This document shows, piece after piece, positions 20,871-32,193 of a DNA stretch of 64,000 nt. The notes beneath the pieces are model-generated. The model was not told the DNA's origin. It ran no database searches and saw only the letters and a program-made list of their open reading frames with translations. The translations under genes and the position numbers were made by a program. The DNA comes from Monocercomonoides exilis (taxonomy: Eukaryota > Preaxostyla > Oxymonadida > Polymastigidae): assembly GCA_001643675.2 (NCBI GenBank), contig LSRY02000011.1:1364001-1428000 (forward strand). Direction: 5' to 3'. Positions within the stretch are counted from its first letter, which is position 1; the number at the start of each line of letters is the position of its first letter.

Positions 20871-22305
20871 TTTTATTTTTATTTTTATTTTTATTTTTAT
20901 TTTTTATTTTTATTTTATTTTATTTTATTTTGATATGTTTCAAATTTTGTATTTGAGACAAATTCTGATTTTATTTTTATTTCATCTCAATTAAAAGCAC
21001 TCAATTTCTCAAAAAATAATTAAAAAAAAGTTTTTCTTTTTTTAAAATTTTATGACGAATGATAAATACAGCAAACTGTCTCTTCTAACGAATTTTTTAA
21101 TACACAATTTATTATTCAAAAATGGAAAACTAATTGTTGTGAATCAAAAAAATTGAGTATTATTTTTTTTTTTAATTTTTATGTGTTATGCCTTCCATTG
21201 ATTGAGTGTCGGAAAGTGATCAAAATATTTTTATTTTTTTCATATTCGTAAAAAGAATGAGAAATTGGATCCCGATTTTTTTGTTTGTCAATTAACATAA
21301 TAATATTCGCTTTTTCTAAATAAATCAATAATCATGAAATCGGATAACTAGTAAGAAATGATTACAGCGACTTTGGAATTGAAAACTTTTTAATGGAAAA
21401 CAAAAGTAAATTTATAATTCTATTTCAATGAAAAATGTATTTATTTTACGAAAAAGGAGAGATAAACAAATTATAAAAATCTCAGAAACGATAAAAATTT
21501 AACGGAGCAAACCCTTAATAAATATTTCAGATTTATTTATTTTTAAATGCATTTCAAAACAGACGAAAAAAGACATTTATCGGAGCTTAACGAATTATTT
21601 CAAGATGAGTTGATTCTTGCGATAGTACATTATTAAATAATATGATGTGTTTGCAAATGTATGATGAAACGTTCTTGTTATTTCAATGATAAAGAATATC
21701 TTTCATTTGCAATATGTTTTCGCTGAAAAAAACAGGAGATAAATAATATTTAACCAAAGTTACAAGATATTTATGAATGAAATTGTCTATTATCGAGTAT
21801 TCATTCTGAAAGAAAGAAAGAAAAGTGATCAAAATATCATTCACAATCGCAATGCGCATTCATTTGTTTTTATTATTATTTCTATTGTTTTTATTTTTTG
21901 TTTATAGAATGAATATGTGAGAATCTTGAAAATAATCGATATTCTATAAAAATTTCGGAAAAGAAAATCAGAGTTTTTTCAAACAAGTTCTAGGGAAAAA
22001 TGTGATTAGTGCTTTGTAAATGTGCGTGAATAAAGAAAATGAGTCAGTTGAAGATTTCAACAAATAATTATTTGATTAATTATGCTTTTCGAAATATTTT
22101 TCTGTTGTTTTGTTAACTTCATTGTTTTAGAGTCATATTTTAAATTTTAATTCAAGTGTTGCTTTTTTTTAAAAGAAAGAATAAGTTTTATTATAATATG
22201 AATGAATTCAACACAGGATTATCAATTGTGAAAAATGCGAAGTTTTTGATAAATGCAGATCGAAAAATATTAAGAAGAAAAGATATTCAAATTTGAGTCA
22301 TCTTT
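20691..22305. other. AT-rich gene-free region with T-rich low complexity
   Basis: No gene is visible in 1.6 kb. A T-run followed by (ATTTTT)n and (ATTTT)n occupies about 20,838-20,930. The first ~100 bases still match the right duplication arm; beyond that I recognise nothing. Confidence 0.5.
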
Positions 22306-22441
22306 TTATTGGCACTTTTTTCTTCATTGGCACTTTTTTTTAAAATAAAAATTAATCTGACCCACAAAACGATATTTTGAAATATATTTTTGGTATACGT
22401 ACAAATGTGAAATATTCTTCTATTTTTATTATGAAAGAAAT

Positions 22442-22507
22442 CCAATTTCTCATAGTGGTGAAATGCGGGGGTTCAAGTCCTTCCATTGAGCTTTCATGAG
22501 AAATTGG
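22442..22507. other. Perfect 12-13 bp hairpin near left end of transposon remnant
   Basis: CCAATTTCTCAT is repeated as its exact reverse complement 42 bp downstream (13 bp with the flanking T/A). The loop is unusually G-rich for this region and contains GGTTCAAGTCC, which fits the B-box consensus of tRNA-type promoters. No full tRNA fold is possible. Confidence 0.5.
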
Positions 22508-22639
22508 AAGGAAGAAAGGTTTGCAAATTTTTCTTATTTAATAAATATATTTCACATTAATGGAATTTCATTCAAAGAAAATTAATAAATAAAAAAATAT
22601 ATTAATGAGCATCACCTGTTATATATTTGTCAAAAATTT

Positions 22640-22855
22640 TTGAAAAGTTCCTTTTGTTTAATTTTCAAATATATTAAGAATAACATATTATCATCAAATT
22701 TCTGTTTTCTCTTACGAAACTTTTCTTGAATGGAAATAATAACATTGTTAAGATTTTATTTTCATGACAGCGAAATTTGGTTAGTGGGAACATAAAATAG
22801 ATGAAAAAATATAATATTAATTTTTTTTGAAAATTAAACAAAAGGAACTTTTCAA
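22640..22855. repeat. Fragment of receptor-flank spacer bounded by perfect 29-bp inverted repeat
   Basis: The 29-mers at 22,640-22,668 and 22,827-22,855 are exact reverse complements. Sequence between and around them resembles about 3,215-3,430 of the receptor spacer (ATCAAATTTCTGTT and ATGGAAATAATAACA are shared). It lies inside the pogo-like remnant, just before its transposase relic. Confidence 0.6.
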
Positions 22856-22872
22856 AAAAAATTTAGACATAT

Positions 22873-24430
22873 ATGAAATTACTTGTTAAAAAGAAAGCTG
22901 AAGCGGAGCAGAAGTGGCTGAAGTTAGCAATGTCTTCATTGCATTACAGAAAATATAGTTCAAGATTAGAAAGGATCGCACACATTGTGAATGATAATGT
23001 TGTCAGGCTGGTCGACGGGGTTAAATATGGTGGAAATAGCAAAAAATCTTTGGAGCACGCTGTTAAAGCAATAAAATACGGCAAGCCTATTGCAAAAGTT
23101 GGACACCCGCCAATTATCAGTTGAGAAAAAAAAAAGCAGTTCTTTGAAGAAGTTACAATTGAATCCAGATCTGGGACAAGCCTCTCTTTACGAAAAGCGA
23201 GTGATCTGGTTTGTAATTGATATTTGAATTGTATATTAATTGGTATTAAGATGGAAAATATAATCAACGATAGTGAAGAAGAAGGAGAAAAATAAGAAAA
23301 GAAGAAAAAGACAGTCACTCTGAAGATGGTTCACACATTCATAAAGCGCCATCCGGAATTGAAGTCATCGCTTCCAAAGCAAGCAGACATAAACTGACAA
23401 ACAGCATCTTGTCAGAAAGTCCTGAAGCCGTGGTACACCGAATCACAAGCATTACACGATGAAAACAAATATCCAGAGGAATTAATCTTCAATATTGATG
23501 AATCTTCGCTTCGCATATTAACTTCTTCACGAGGTGTTGTTGTTCATCCCGCAAATGAACAAGCTGGATTCAAAAAAACTGCCGAAAGGATGCCGAATGT
23601 CACTCTCGAGGCTGGAATCTCTGCTAATGACTTCTCTCTTCCGTCTGTCATGATGTGGCCGAGCGCAACTTTTCCGAAAGAACTGACAACACTGTTAACA
23701 CCGTAGCTTGACATTTAGCCAAACACAAACGGCTGGATGGATAAAACATCATCCCCAAAATACACCCTAACAGTGATGCTGCCAGTTATCATTGACAGAA
23801 GAAAGCGAATTCAAAAAGAATCTCATCACCGCCTTCTTCTCCTGGACTCACACTCATTTCGAGCAGATCTTGCGATATGGAGACAGTTCAAGGAAGCTGA
23901 AATTGATGTCGTCACCTTCGTTCCACTTGCCTCACACATATCTCAGCCGCTGTGCAGTGCGTATTTGCAGTGTTGAAGTCGGAACTTTCAAAAAATAACA
24001 GCTCCTCAACATTAACCTCCTCATCTTCAAAAAGAACAGCCGTTGCAGTTTTGTTTCCACAAGCCCTTCACACCGCATTCACCAATTCAGTCATCAAAAA
24101 GCCTTCATCAACAGTGGAGTCCTCAGCAATGGATCTGGATCTGTGTTGATGAAACTTTCTCGGTCTTCTCAATACTTCATTCCTTCTCATTCTCATTGTT
24201 TCGACTTCTTCGGAAAAGAAATTACAAAAGAAAAGCTTCTTGATGAATGGGATGAATATAATGAAAAACACAAGATGAAAATTGAAGAAACTGAAGAAAA
24301 AGAAAAGGAAATTGAAGAAGAAGAATTGCCTTAGGAGAAAAAAGTGAAAAGGAAATTCAGAAAAATTAAGAATGATGACAATGAAACAAGTGATGAATTT
24401 GACCCCTTTGAACGTGAAAATGGAAAAAGA
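22873..24430 (+). pseudogene. Broken pogo-like (DDE_1) transposase
   Basis: Pieces in several frames line up with one transposase. 22,873-23,124 gives a helix-turn-helix-like N-terminus ending in KPIAKVGHPPIIS, like the linker that follows the HTH in pogo proteins. About 23,490-23,700 gives FNIDESSLRIL (first catalytic Asp) and TLEAGISANDFSLP. 23,737-23,976 gives LLLLDSHSFRADLAIW (second Asp), then VTFVPLASHISQPLCSAYL, matching the PPHTSHxxQPLD segment of DDE_1 endonucleases. A charged C-terminal tail follows to about 24,430. In-frame stops and frameshifts are spread throughout, so it cannot encode an active enzyme. Host function of the pieces is unlikely. Confidence 0.75.
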
Positions 24431-24536
24431 TAAGTCAGAAGCGTAGTTGATTCGAGTTTTGTATTTTTTTATTGTGTTTTTAATTTTTTTTCATTTCAAA
24501 AAATTTTGGTGCCAATAAAGAAAAAAGTGCTAAATA

Positions 24537-24916
24537 AAATGATGACACTATTGCAAATTAAGTGACCAATTTCAGCTCAAACGACATTATTTTTAAAAAA
24601 AAATCATTTTGAATGGGTTTTATATGAAAAATTTGGTAAGTTTAAGAGATTCATTATTGTCATGGTGTTGATGAAACATAAAATAATTGTTTACTGCTTG
24701 AACAATCGTTAATTTTAAAATCGAGAGAAAATTTTCCACACATATTTGTTTCCTTTCCTTTTTCACTTTTTTGTTTAATTTGATTCGACAATATTAAAAA
24801 TATGCACGTTTTAAATCATTTAAAGTGCAATTGGAATCATTCAGTTTTCATTATTTTATTTATAAAAGAAAAAAAATTTTGAGACATGAAAATTAAAAAA
24901 ACATAAAGAAGAAAAT
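24537..24916. other. AT-rich spacer between two element remnants
   Basis: About 380 bases, A/T-rich, with no coding frame or RNA motif that I can recognise. Confidence 0.5.
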
Positions 24917-25759
24917 GCATATGCTAAACATGTGTTACTTTGTGACCATTGACATCTGAAATTGGTTTCCTGACGGACATCGTGACAAAAGTTACGTCAT
25001 AACTTTTATTTCAATACAAACAATTTTTAAAAAAATATTTTATATAATTCTTGTTCAAATTATCTAAGAAAAAAAAATAAATAAAAAAACAGTTTGAAAA
25101 AAAGGATACTGACAAAAAATCAAAATCGGAATTTCTTGATCGTCAAGACGTCAGTCAGGTCAGTGACAGTCAGTGGCTGTTATTAATTAAAAATGTTGAA
25201 ATCTCAATTTTTATATTTATCAAAATAAATTGCAAATAGTATTCTCGTTAAAAACGAATATTTCACAATGGAATTGGATGGTTAAATTCATCCCCAATAA
25301 TAAATTACAATTAAATTTAAAACTTTCAATAAGAAAAAGAATAATAGTTCTCACTTGTTATTGACTTGAAATTATCGACAATGAAGATGAAAAGATGTTT
25401 TTGGTTATTGAAAAATGAAGAAAATGAATGCTGAAGTTTATATGTTGAAGGTTTATTTAGGTATTCCATAAAAATTATTTTTTCAAAATGTTTTCTCTGT
25501 CAAACGCTTAATTCGAAAAGAAAAGAAGAAAATTTCAGAGTGCTATAAAAAACAAATTATTATCCTCATTTTGAATCACTTTTCCTTGAATGTCAAATTC
25601 ATGGTTTTCCATCTTTTTCAAATACTTTTGTTTCTTTTTTGTGTTTCTTGATAGGGTGTGTGACTTAAGCAATATCTCGATGAAAAAAAAGAAATCATCA
25701 AACATTATAATTGGCAACATGGAAAATTGACACAACTTGCGAATTAGATTGCTTGGCAA

Positions 25760-26200
25760 CTTTTGACAGAAAAACGACGTATTGACAAAGTGTTGGAAAG
25801 AGTAATTATGAACGAGTTGCATTTTATGAAGGAAACTGTTAGAGAAATTGAAGAATCTATTTCTATGTTGATTGAAAAAGAAAAGAAGAAGAGGTAACAG
25901 GAAAAGAAACAAAAGAAGGAATTGTTTTATTGAAATGGCTTCAAATGTTGAAGGTTTATTTTTTGATTGCCAATGGAAGAATGAAGAATTAATTGGATTA
26001 TTATTAACATTGTCAAGATAATTTCGAGCAACAAAGGAGAATCACAGAGAAAATTGCAATAAATGCACTTATTTTATAAGAATAATTACAAAGAGCTCAG
26101 CTGCAAAAGCTGATCACTTATTGGAAAGTGCATATGTTGACTCCATTTTGAAAAAGATTTTGCAATCAATATTGAACAACGAAATCGTAATTAATTGATT
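25760..26200 (+). pseudogene. Eroded coding fragment, unidentified
   Basis: Short plus-strand stretches look protein-like, for example MNELHFMKETVREIEESIS near 25,806 and AAKADHLLESAYVDSILKK near 26,104, but stops and frame changes separate them. The alpha-helical character is consistent with a repeat protein; I cannot name a family. Confidence 0.25.
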
Positions 26201-26532
26201 GGAATTCTTCTTTTATCATTCAAAATTGAAATAAAAAGCGGAAGATAAAATGGAAGATGATTAAAGAAAAGTGTTGAAAAGGAAATCGCTTGAAAAGATT
26301 TAAGAAGAATGATATGAACACATTATATCGAACTCTCACGTTTGAAAGAATAATGGAAAAAGTGATTCATGTTTTCATAATTTATCGTTAATTATTTTAT
26401 TCAATATTGTGAATGTCAAACCAAGTTTCTTGCAATTGATTTTGATCAAAAATTTTCCTCTTTCTTTTTTGTCATTTCACAAAATCGAAAACAAACAATC
26501 ATTTTTTAGTTTTTCATATTTATTTTTTCTCT

Positions 26533-27420
26533 TTAAAATAAAGTGAAGCTTAAAAAAGTTTCATTTAAATTGCGTAATTGTTTTCCAACACTTTCATCTT
26601 TATGCCCTTCTTTTCCTTGCATCACTCCTCCAATCAATTCAACTTCCCATCCCTTCTTCGTATTTATTTCATCACCGGACATCTGTGCTTCCTTCCCTAA
26701 GCTGAAAAATCCTCCACTTGCATCATTCTCCCATTTCACCATCGTTGCATCAGTCTTGTTGTTCATTCATTTACAAGGTTTCTACCGAGCTTTGCCCAAG
26801 CTCCACATCTTTCCCCACTCCATCTGCAATTCCATCTGAAGCTATACTCAAAGACCCATCTGCTGCTTCTTCTTCTGCTCTTGAAATCTCCTGTTGAATG
26901 CCATAGGCGACAAAGAACTGCACACTTCAGATTTCACCGAATGCTGCTTGTCTGCCTCTGTGTGTGTCTTCACCTTCATAAACCTCAGCCTTCCCAGTCA
27001 AAGTTCCTTCACAATCAGAGGTGCCATCGCTTCTTCCAGCTTCCTCTGATTCTCTTTGATTCTCTCCACAAACTCTCTGTGCGCTGTCGGACACCCGCCT
27101 TTCTCCTCATTCCCATCACCTCCCTCTCTCCCTCCATCTTCTTCTCCCTTGTCTTTTCCCTCTTTTCTCCCTCTTTGTCTCCCATTTCTCCTTCCTCCTC
27201 CTCTTCCAACTCCTCCTGCACCTACAGCGCAATCGCTGCTGGTGACAGAACCACATCCTCCATCCTCAGCCCCGCATCATCCAACCCTTTCTCCACAATC
27301 CCCCCCACTTCACACACTGCAATCCCTCGCCCCATCACTTCGTCGTCCAGCTTCACCATCAAATATTTCACTGAGACGATAAAGAAATTTGCACTGGTGA
27401 ATCAAGCAGATTGGTAAGCC
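26533..27420 (-). pseudogene. Frameshifted remnant of an unidentified Glu-rich protein
   Basis: Reading the minus strand, protein-like segments appear in succession in different frames: KYLMVKLDDEVMGRGIAV and EKGLDDAGLRMEDVVLS (about 27,370-27,230), a Glu/Lys-rich run (27,221-27,120), AHREFVERIKENQRKLEEA (about 27,090-27,030), then MVKWENDASGGFFSLG and a tail to 26,533. The base composition is C/T-rich on the plus strand, unlike the AT-rich surroundings, as expected for former coding DNA. No domain is recognised. Undetected introns could explain part of the frame changes, but the overall look is decay. Confidence 0.4.
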
Positions 27421-27629
27421 AACAAGAATGAATTCATGTCCTCTGCCTAAAAGATCCGCTTGATTCTTCGACTTCGTTCACACTGATGCATCCATCGCCA
27501 GAAGCAGAAATAGTTCTTGAGAAGAGAGCATCACAAAACGCCCTTTATCATTCTCCAGCGCAAAACCTCTTCATAGTGGAACTTTATAAACAATGATCGT
27601 ATTTTTGCAGCCTCATTAGTTCAGCAGCT

Positions 27630-27956
27630 TTGTTTAAAATCATATATTCAGTCATCATTCGATGTTGTCTTTATCCGCTGCCTCTGATGAATGTGAAAAC
27701 AACAGGAGATGGATCCACCGAATCGATGACAAGTGTAAATGGTGATAATGTTGATATCGATGACTGCTCGAGAGCCGTAAACGTGGCTGACTTCTTTTCT
27801 TCTTTTCTTTACCATCTGAATTGTGAAATAGAGTTCAGTTCAACTGTTGAAAACCAATGTTGGCAGATGAGACAGAAGATTAAGACGAAGAGAGAAGAGG
27901 AGAAAACAGTGCAGTGCAGGCAACAAGATTTTATTATGAAATGGGCCCTGACATGA
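27630..27956 (+). pseudogene. Short coding-like fragment, unidentified
   Basis: A 108-codon open frame has ordinary amino-acid composition (VKTTGDGSTESMTSVNGDNV, then DFFSSFLYHLNCEIEFSS). It begins at a non-ATG codon, and its context is a decayed region inside the 24.9-28.6 kb element. It may be an exon remnant; no family is recognised. Confidence 0.25.
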
Positions 27957-28648
27957 GGCTGCAGCTTTATAGGCGATTCAAACAATCATCCGAATTCCAA
28001 TCATAACAGTTGTCAAGTTAGATAACTCACTATTTTTGAGTAAAAAGAAAAGATGAAGGAGACATCATTTCAAAGTTGTTTCCTCATTTGAGATGTAAAA
28101 ATAAGTGAATTATAGAATTGATTTGCAATTGAGGATTGTGAAGGACAATGCAAACAAAAAAGCAACAAAAGTCCAAGGTTTGCAAAATACTCATCTTAAA
28201 AATACAAGATATAGAAATAATGGAACATATTCGTTCGAATTGCATTGTCAACACATATAATTGAAAAAAATGAATAAACTTTTTTTAAACTTCAATCGGT
28301 GTTTTGTCACGAACCATTCAAGAATATATTGATCCTCATAAAACTTTATTGGAAAAAAATGCGAAAACATCTCAATACATCCATTAATAAATTTCAAATC
28401 AAGTTATCATTTATTTCGCTAACTTTAAAAATATAATGGTTCACATAATTTTTTCAAATATAAAGAACATTAATTATTTTACAGGAAAATAAAAATTCAT
28501 AAATAAAAAAATGTGTTTAAAGAAAAAATTACAAAAAAAATCATTTTTAAACGGAGTCAAATAAAAATTACATTCACTGACGTGACTAATTAATGACTGA
28601 CGGACGTGTCGTTCATAAAAATTTATGTAACACATGTTTAGCATATGC

Positions 28649-29200
28649 ACATCATTTATGTTTTAAACCGAAAAAAAAATTATCATAAACATTTGGGGCA
28701 AAATTTTTTCATTTATGAAAAAAACCATGTTTTGTTCCAAACTTATTCTGCAATTATATCACAATGTGTATAACATTATTAAACAAAAAGAGAAATTGAG
28801 AGCTGTTCCATAATATATATATTTTTTGAGTTTTGTGAACAAATGCTGTTTTTGTGGAAATATCCGGAGAATATCGTGGAAAGTTTGACTTTGATTATTG
28901 ATTTAATTAAAAAATATAATGAATAGGTATAGAACTTATATATAATTGCCAATACTGCTTATGAAGATATGATATTATTCGAGATAATATGTGCATTATA
29001 GCTGTTTTTGAAAAAGAAATAGTTTCTCATTCAAAAAGAAAATTGAATTTGAAGAAGATTTTGAAGAAGAAATGGGAATTGAATTGTTCAAATAGAGAAA
29101 AGAAGAAGAATATGTTTTTTGAGCATCTCTGTTACAGAATCATCTTCATAATGTTTTGTTATACATGCAGCAAACACTTCGAAAAGTGTTGAGGTGCGTC
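28649..29200. other. AT-rich region
   Basis: A/T-rich sequence outside the right end of the 24.9-28.6 kb element. A small Lys-rich frame (28,989-29,192) is not convincing as a gene. Confidence 0.4.
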
Positions 29201-29249
29201 GGAGACAACAGCGGACTGAAGATTGAAACAGTGAGGATATTCATTCGAT

Positions 29250-30930
29250 GACCATTGTTAGCCCTTTTGCACACTTTCTTCATAAGATTTATACCTGGAG
29301 ATGTGACGCCTTTCAGCATGTGGAAGCTTCAATCAAAATGAAGAAAGGTCTCTTTTCAAACATCTCTCATTGCTTGGTATTTTACTCTTTTTTCAATAAT
29401 TTTTATAATGCCTCAAACCTTGGATTAACATTAGGAGAGTCTGGAAGAGAGGCTTCTCTATCAGTTGCCTGTTTGATTGCTGCTCTTCAGTCTCAGTCCA
29501 AAAATAAGTGAAATTCCGAGCTCCACAAAGCTTCAAGCTTTTATCGATGAGGAAAAGCGACACTTGGTTATGTGATGAATCAAAAGGCAGATATCTTGGA
29601 GATGGTGTATTTTGCATTTCACCTGGTGAATGAGCGAGCTATGTTGCAAGCGTGGAAAAACTAAGAGATACTCTTGCTAATTCTGAAGGCAAAGTGAGCA
29701 CAACGGAATAGACTCAGGAATGAAAAAGACGGACAAAAAGGAGACAAACACATTCACAACAGCATGAATTTTTTGATCACATTTTTGATCCAGTCATGAA
29801 GATCAAGATCACAAATGTGGTTGCCTCTTCGCTCACTACACTACCAATCTGCCAGATATTATTTGATGCAGTGCATTCTTTTCTTCTCTCAATGTTGTCA
29901 AGTGGAAAGCTCCTCTGATACGGCAAGCTGGCAGATAAAAGAAGACGAGCTACTGCTGAGCGATCTTGCATCAATAATAGATTGCTGCCTATCGCTCAAT
30001 CCATGCAAGCACATGAAAACCGAAGAGTTAGTATTCCACACGTTTTGGAATCAAATAGCGAAGCAACAGTCAACTCAGAAGAAGACTGCAATAAAGACGG
30101 CTTACGGATCAGAATATTCTTCGACCTCACGCAGTTTGTCTTCTTTTTTGTCTTATTATTATCTTCATTCTATTCCTGTTCCTCTTTTTCTTCGAATTAT
30201 GCAAATTCTTCAAATTCTTCATTATCTCGCGAGCATTCAGCTAGCAACAGACTTTGCTTCTCCTCTTCAATACCACAATCATCTTCGCTTTCTTTTTCCT
30301 CCCATTCCTTCTCCACAAAATTCTGACATTTTATTTCATTATTTCTCGAATCTTTGTCATATTGTCCATCCAATCGAATGTGTCTGGCCAATTAATGTTT
30401 ATTCTATTGTTATCACTGCAATGCTCTGTGTGGTAATAATGCAATATTAGAACACATCATATCACGACTCTGATATGAAGAAATGGATAATTTTCACGTT
30501 GGAAGTGAAAAGGCGCCTCAAACAAACAGTTGGAGAAAGAAACAGAACTGTTAATGAAACGAACGCTTGTGATGAAAGTATTGTTGATTGCAACAGAAAG
30601 AGAACAAAAGATAAAATCAAAAAGGTTAACAACACATATCCGGGTCTTCATTGTTCATCTTCAATTATCTCTCTAACCACTTGCTGAAGAGGCGTGCTTT
30701 GTGCGGCTTAACTGGAAAAGGCCAACCTATTAACGATAGCTGGATTTGATGTATCAAATCTTCTATCTACCCTGAACAAATTCCATTTGATTGGAGAGCT
30801 GAAGTTGTTCAACAGGAAGAGAATGAGGATTATCTTGTTCCTTTCTTTTCGAAAGAATAACAAAAATAGGAGATTATCGTTCGCAGCAGTTTGTGCAGAA
30901 GATCTTTCCATGTAATAGAGCATCGCAGTT
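29250..30930 (+). pseudogene. Eroded coding tract, possible kinase C-lobe remnant
   Basis: Protein-like pieces on the plus strand include SLEERLLYQLP (about 29,440), LCDESKGRYLGDGVFCISPG (about 29,565), LSDLASIIDCCLSLNP followed by CKHMKTEELVFHTFW (about 29,958-30,050), a Ser-rich linker (30,178-30,320) and PEQIPFDWRAEVVQQEENED (about 30,772-30,831). The DLxxxxxxCLxxNPxxRxxxEEL pattern resembles the last helices of Ser/Thr kinases, but the catalytic core is not visible and frames are broken. Identification is weak. Confidence 0.3.
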
Positions 30931-32193
30931 GTTCATCGCTTCAATAACACTGTTCAAACTTTTTCATTTTTTATTTTCCAAAAATCAAATCTGAATCTGA
31001 ATGTTTTCAAATATTGGATAATTGTTTAAAATTTTGAATGTGCTTTTCGATAGATTTTGATTGTGAATTATTTGTTTATCGATTTCATTCTTTAATGAGT
31101 GAATAAGTGTTGTTTTCTAAATATTGCACATTTTGTTTCAAACTTTTCACATTGACATTTATGAATAAATAACTGTATTGAATGAGGAAATAAAAATTAC
31201 TTAAGCATAAAAATAAGTGAAAGAGAATTCAGTTTTCAAAGACAAATGAGGCGAAAAGACAATATTTCTTTGAATAAAAAAGTGATATTTAAATTCAAAA
31301 AAAAATACAGAAAATTTTTCAACATTAATGAACAAAAAACATTTGTCTATTGCTGCTGCATGCAATGGTTCAATCCGACATAATTATCATGTTCTTTTTC
31401 TATCTTTTCACATTACTTCATTTTTGTTGCCTTTGAAAAAGCTTCATTGTTTCACAGTCTTATTACTTGTGTTTCCTTTAACTCATCTTGAAGTTATCAA
31501 ACAGGACCTAAACAATCCGACTCAGTTCCATTCCCCTATTTTGTTCATATCAATTTATCTGAACGCAGATCGAAAAAATCTTCTTTTGCCAATGCTTCAA
31601 TTCCTCCATTTTCCCATTCTTCCAGTTCAAATCTTGAATTTCTCACGAAATGAATCCCCACACAATCACTTATTCCAATTCTTCATCGTTGAATTAGTTT
31701 CTAATCAAAAACCATAAAGAAGACTGATTCGTAAGTTTTGACGTTGTTTAAAATCTAATTATATACACTGATATCTTATTTATCATCCATGGAAAGTTCT
31801 TGTACATTTTTCAATTTTTGAATAAACATAAACAATAAAACACTCATGTCTTGCAAAACAAAAAATCACACATCTAATTGTTAAATGCTATACAACCCAA
31901 GTCAAGTTATTAACTCTTCTTCCGAAGCTTCAAAATGTTTCTCCTTGTTCATAATTGCTCCTTTTTAAAGATTGGCAGATAGAAAATGATTATTCAGTAA
32001 TATTTCAGAAAAATGAAAAAAAAACCCATTCGAATTTGTCTATGAGATAAATTGTAATATTTTATTTGTTCCTCTCAAATTTTTCTTCTTGATTCATCAG
32101 TTACGGTGTCTTATCAATAAATTTCATTCTTTTTCATTTTGCCCTTAATTTATCCTTTTCACTACCATAACAAAAGAAAAAAGATCTATTAAA
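30931..32193. other. AT-rich region without a supportable gene
   Basis: An open frame at 31,328-31,717 (129 codons, Phe/Leu/His-rich) has no recognisable domain and poor coding character. The rest is A/T-rich. It precedes the transposase-like gene and should include its promoter. Confidence 0.4.

Larger units (their letters stand above)
22306..24536. mobile_element. Decayed pogo/Tc1-like DNA transposon
   Basis: Imperfect terminal inverted repeats of about 25 bp share GCACTTTTTTCTT-ATTGGCAC (left ~22,311-22,336, right ~24,508-24,532 reversed) with two mismatches. The 2.2 kb between them carries a broken DDE_1-type transposase on the plus strand. TTGGCACTTTTTT occurs twice in tandem in the left end. 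Exact ends and target duplication are unresolved. Confidence 0.65.
24917..28648. mobile_element. Decayed element with perfect 22-bp terminal inverted repeats
   Basis: A 22-bp sequence beginning GCATATGCTAAACATG at 24,917-24,938 recurs exactly in reverse at 28,627-28,648. Just inside each end there is a cluster of GTCAGT/ACTGAC words (25,145-25,180 and 28,576-28,612), plus a CTGACGGAC word near both ends (about 24,973 and 28,599). Such subterminal clusters typically bind transposases. The interior holds only broken coding sequence and no recognisable transposase, so this is a non-autonomous or decayed DNA transposon, or two independent insertions. Confidence 0.5.

Noticed and set aside
22442-22507. 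Possible tRNA gene from the GGTTCAAGTCC motif
   Set aside because: No acceptor, D or anticodon stem can be formed; only a B-box-like word inside a hairpin.
26881-27417. 178-codon plus-strand frame rich in Ser/Pro
   Set aside because: The opposite strand gives more natural Glu/Lys-rich segments, so this is probably antisense to a decayed gene.
31328-31717. 129-codon frame as a gene
   Set aside because: Phe/Leu/His-rich composition typical of AT-rich non-coding DNA, no domain and no homology to other features here.
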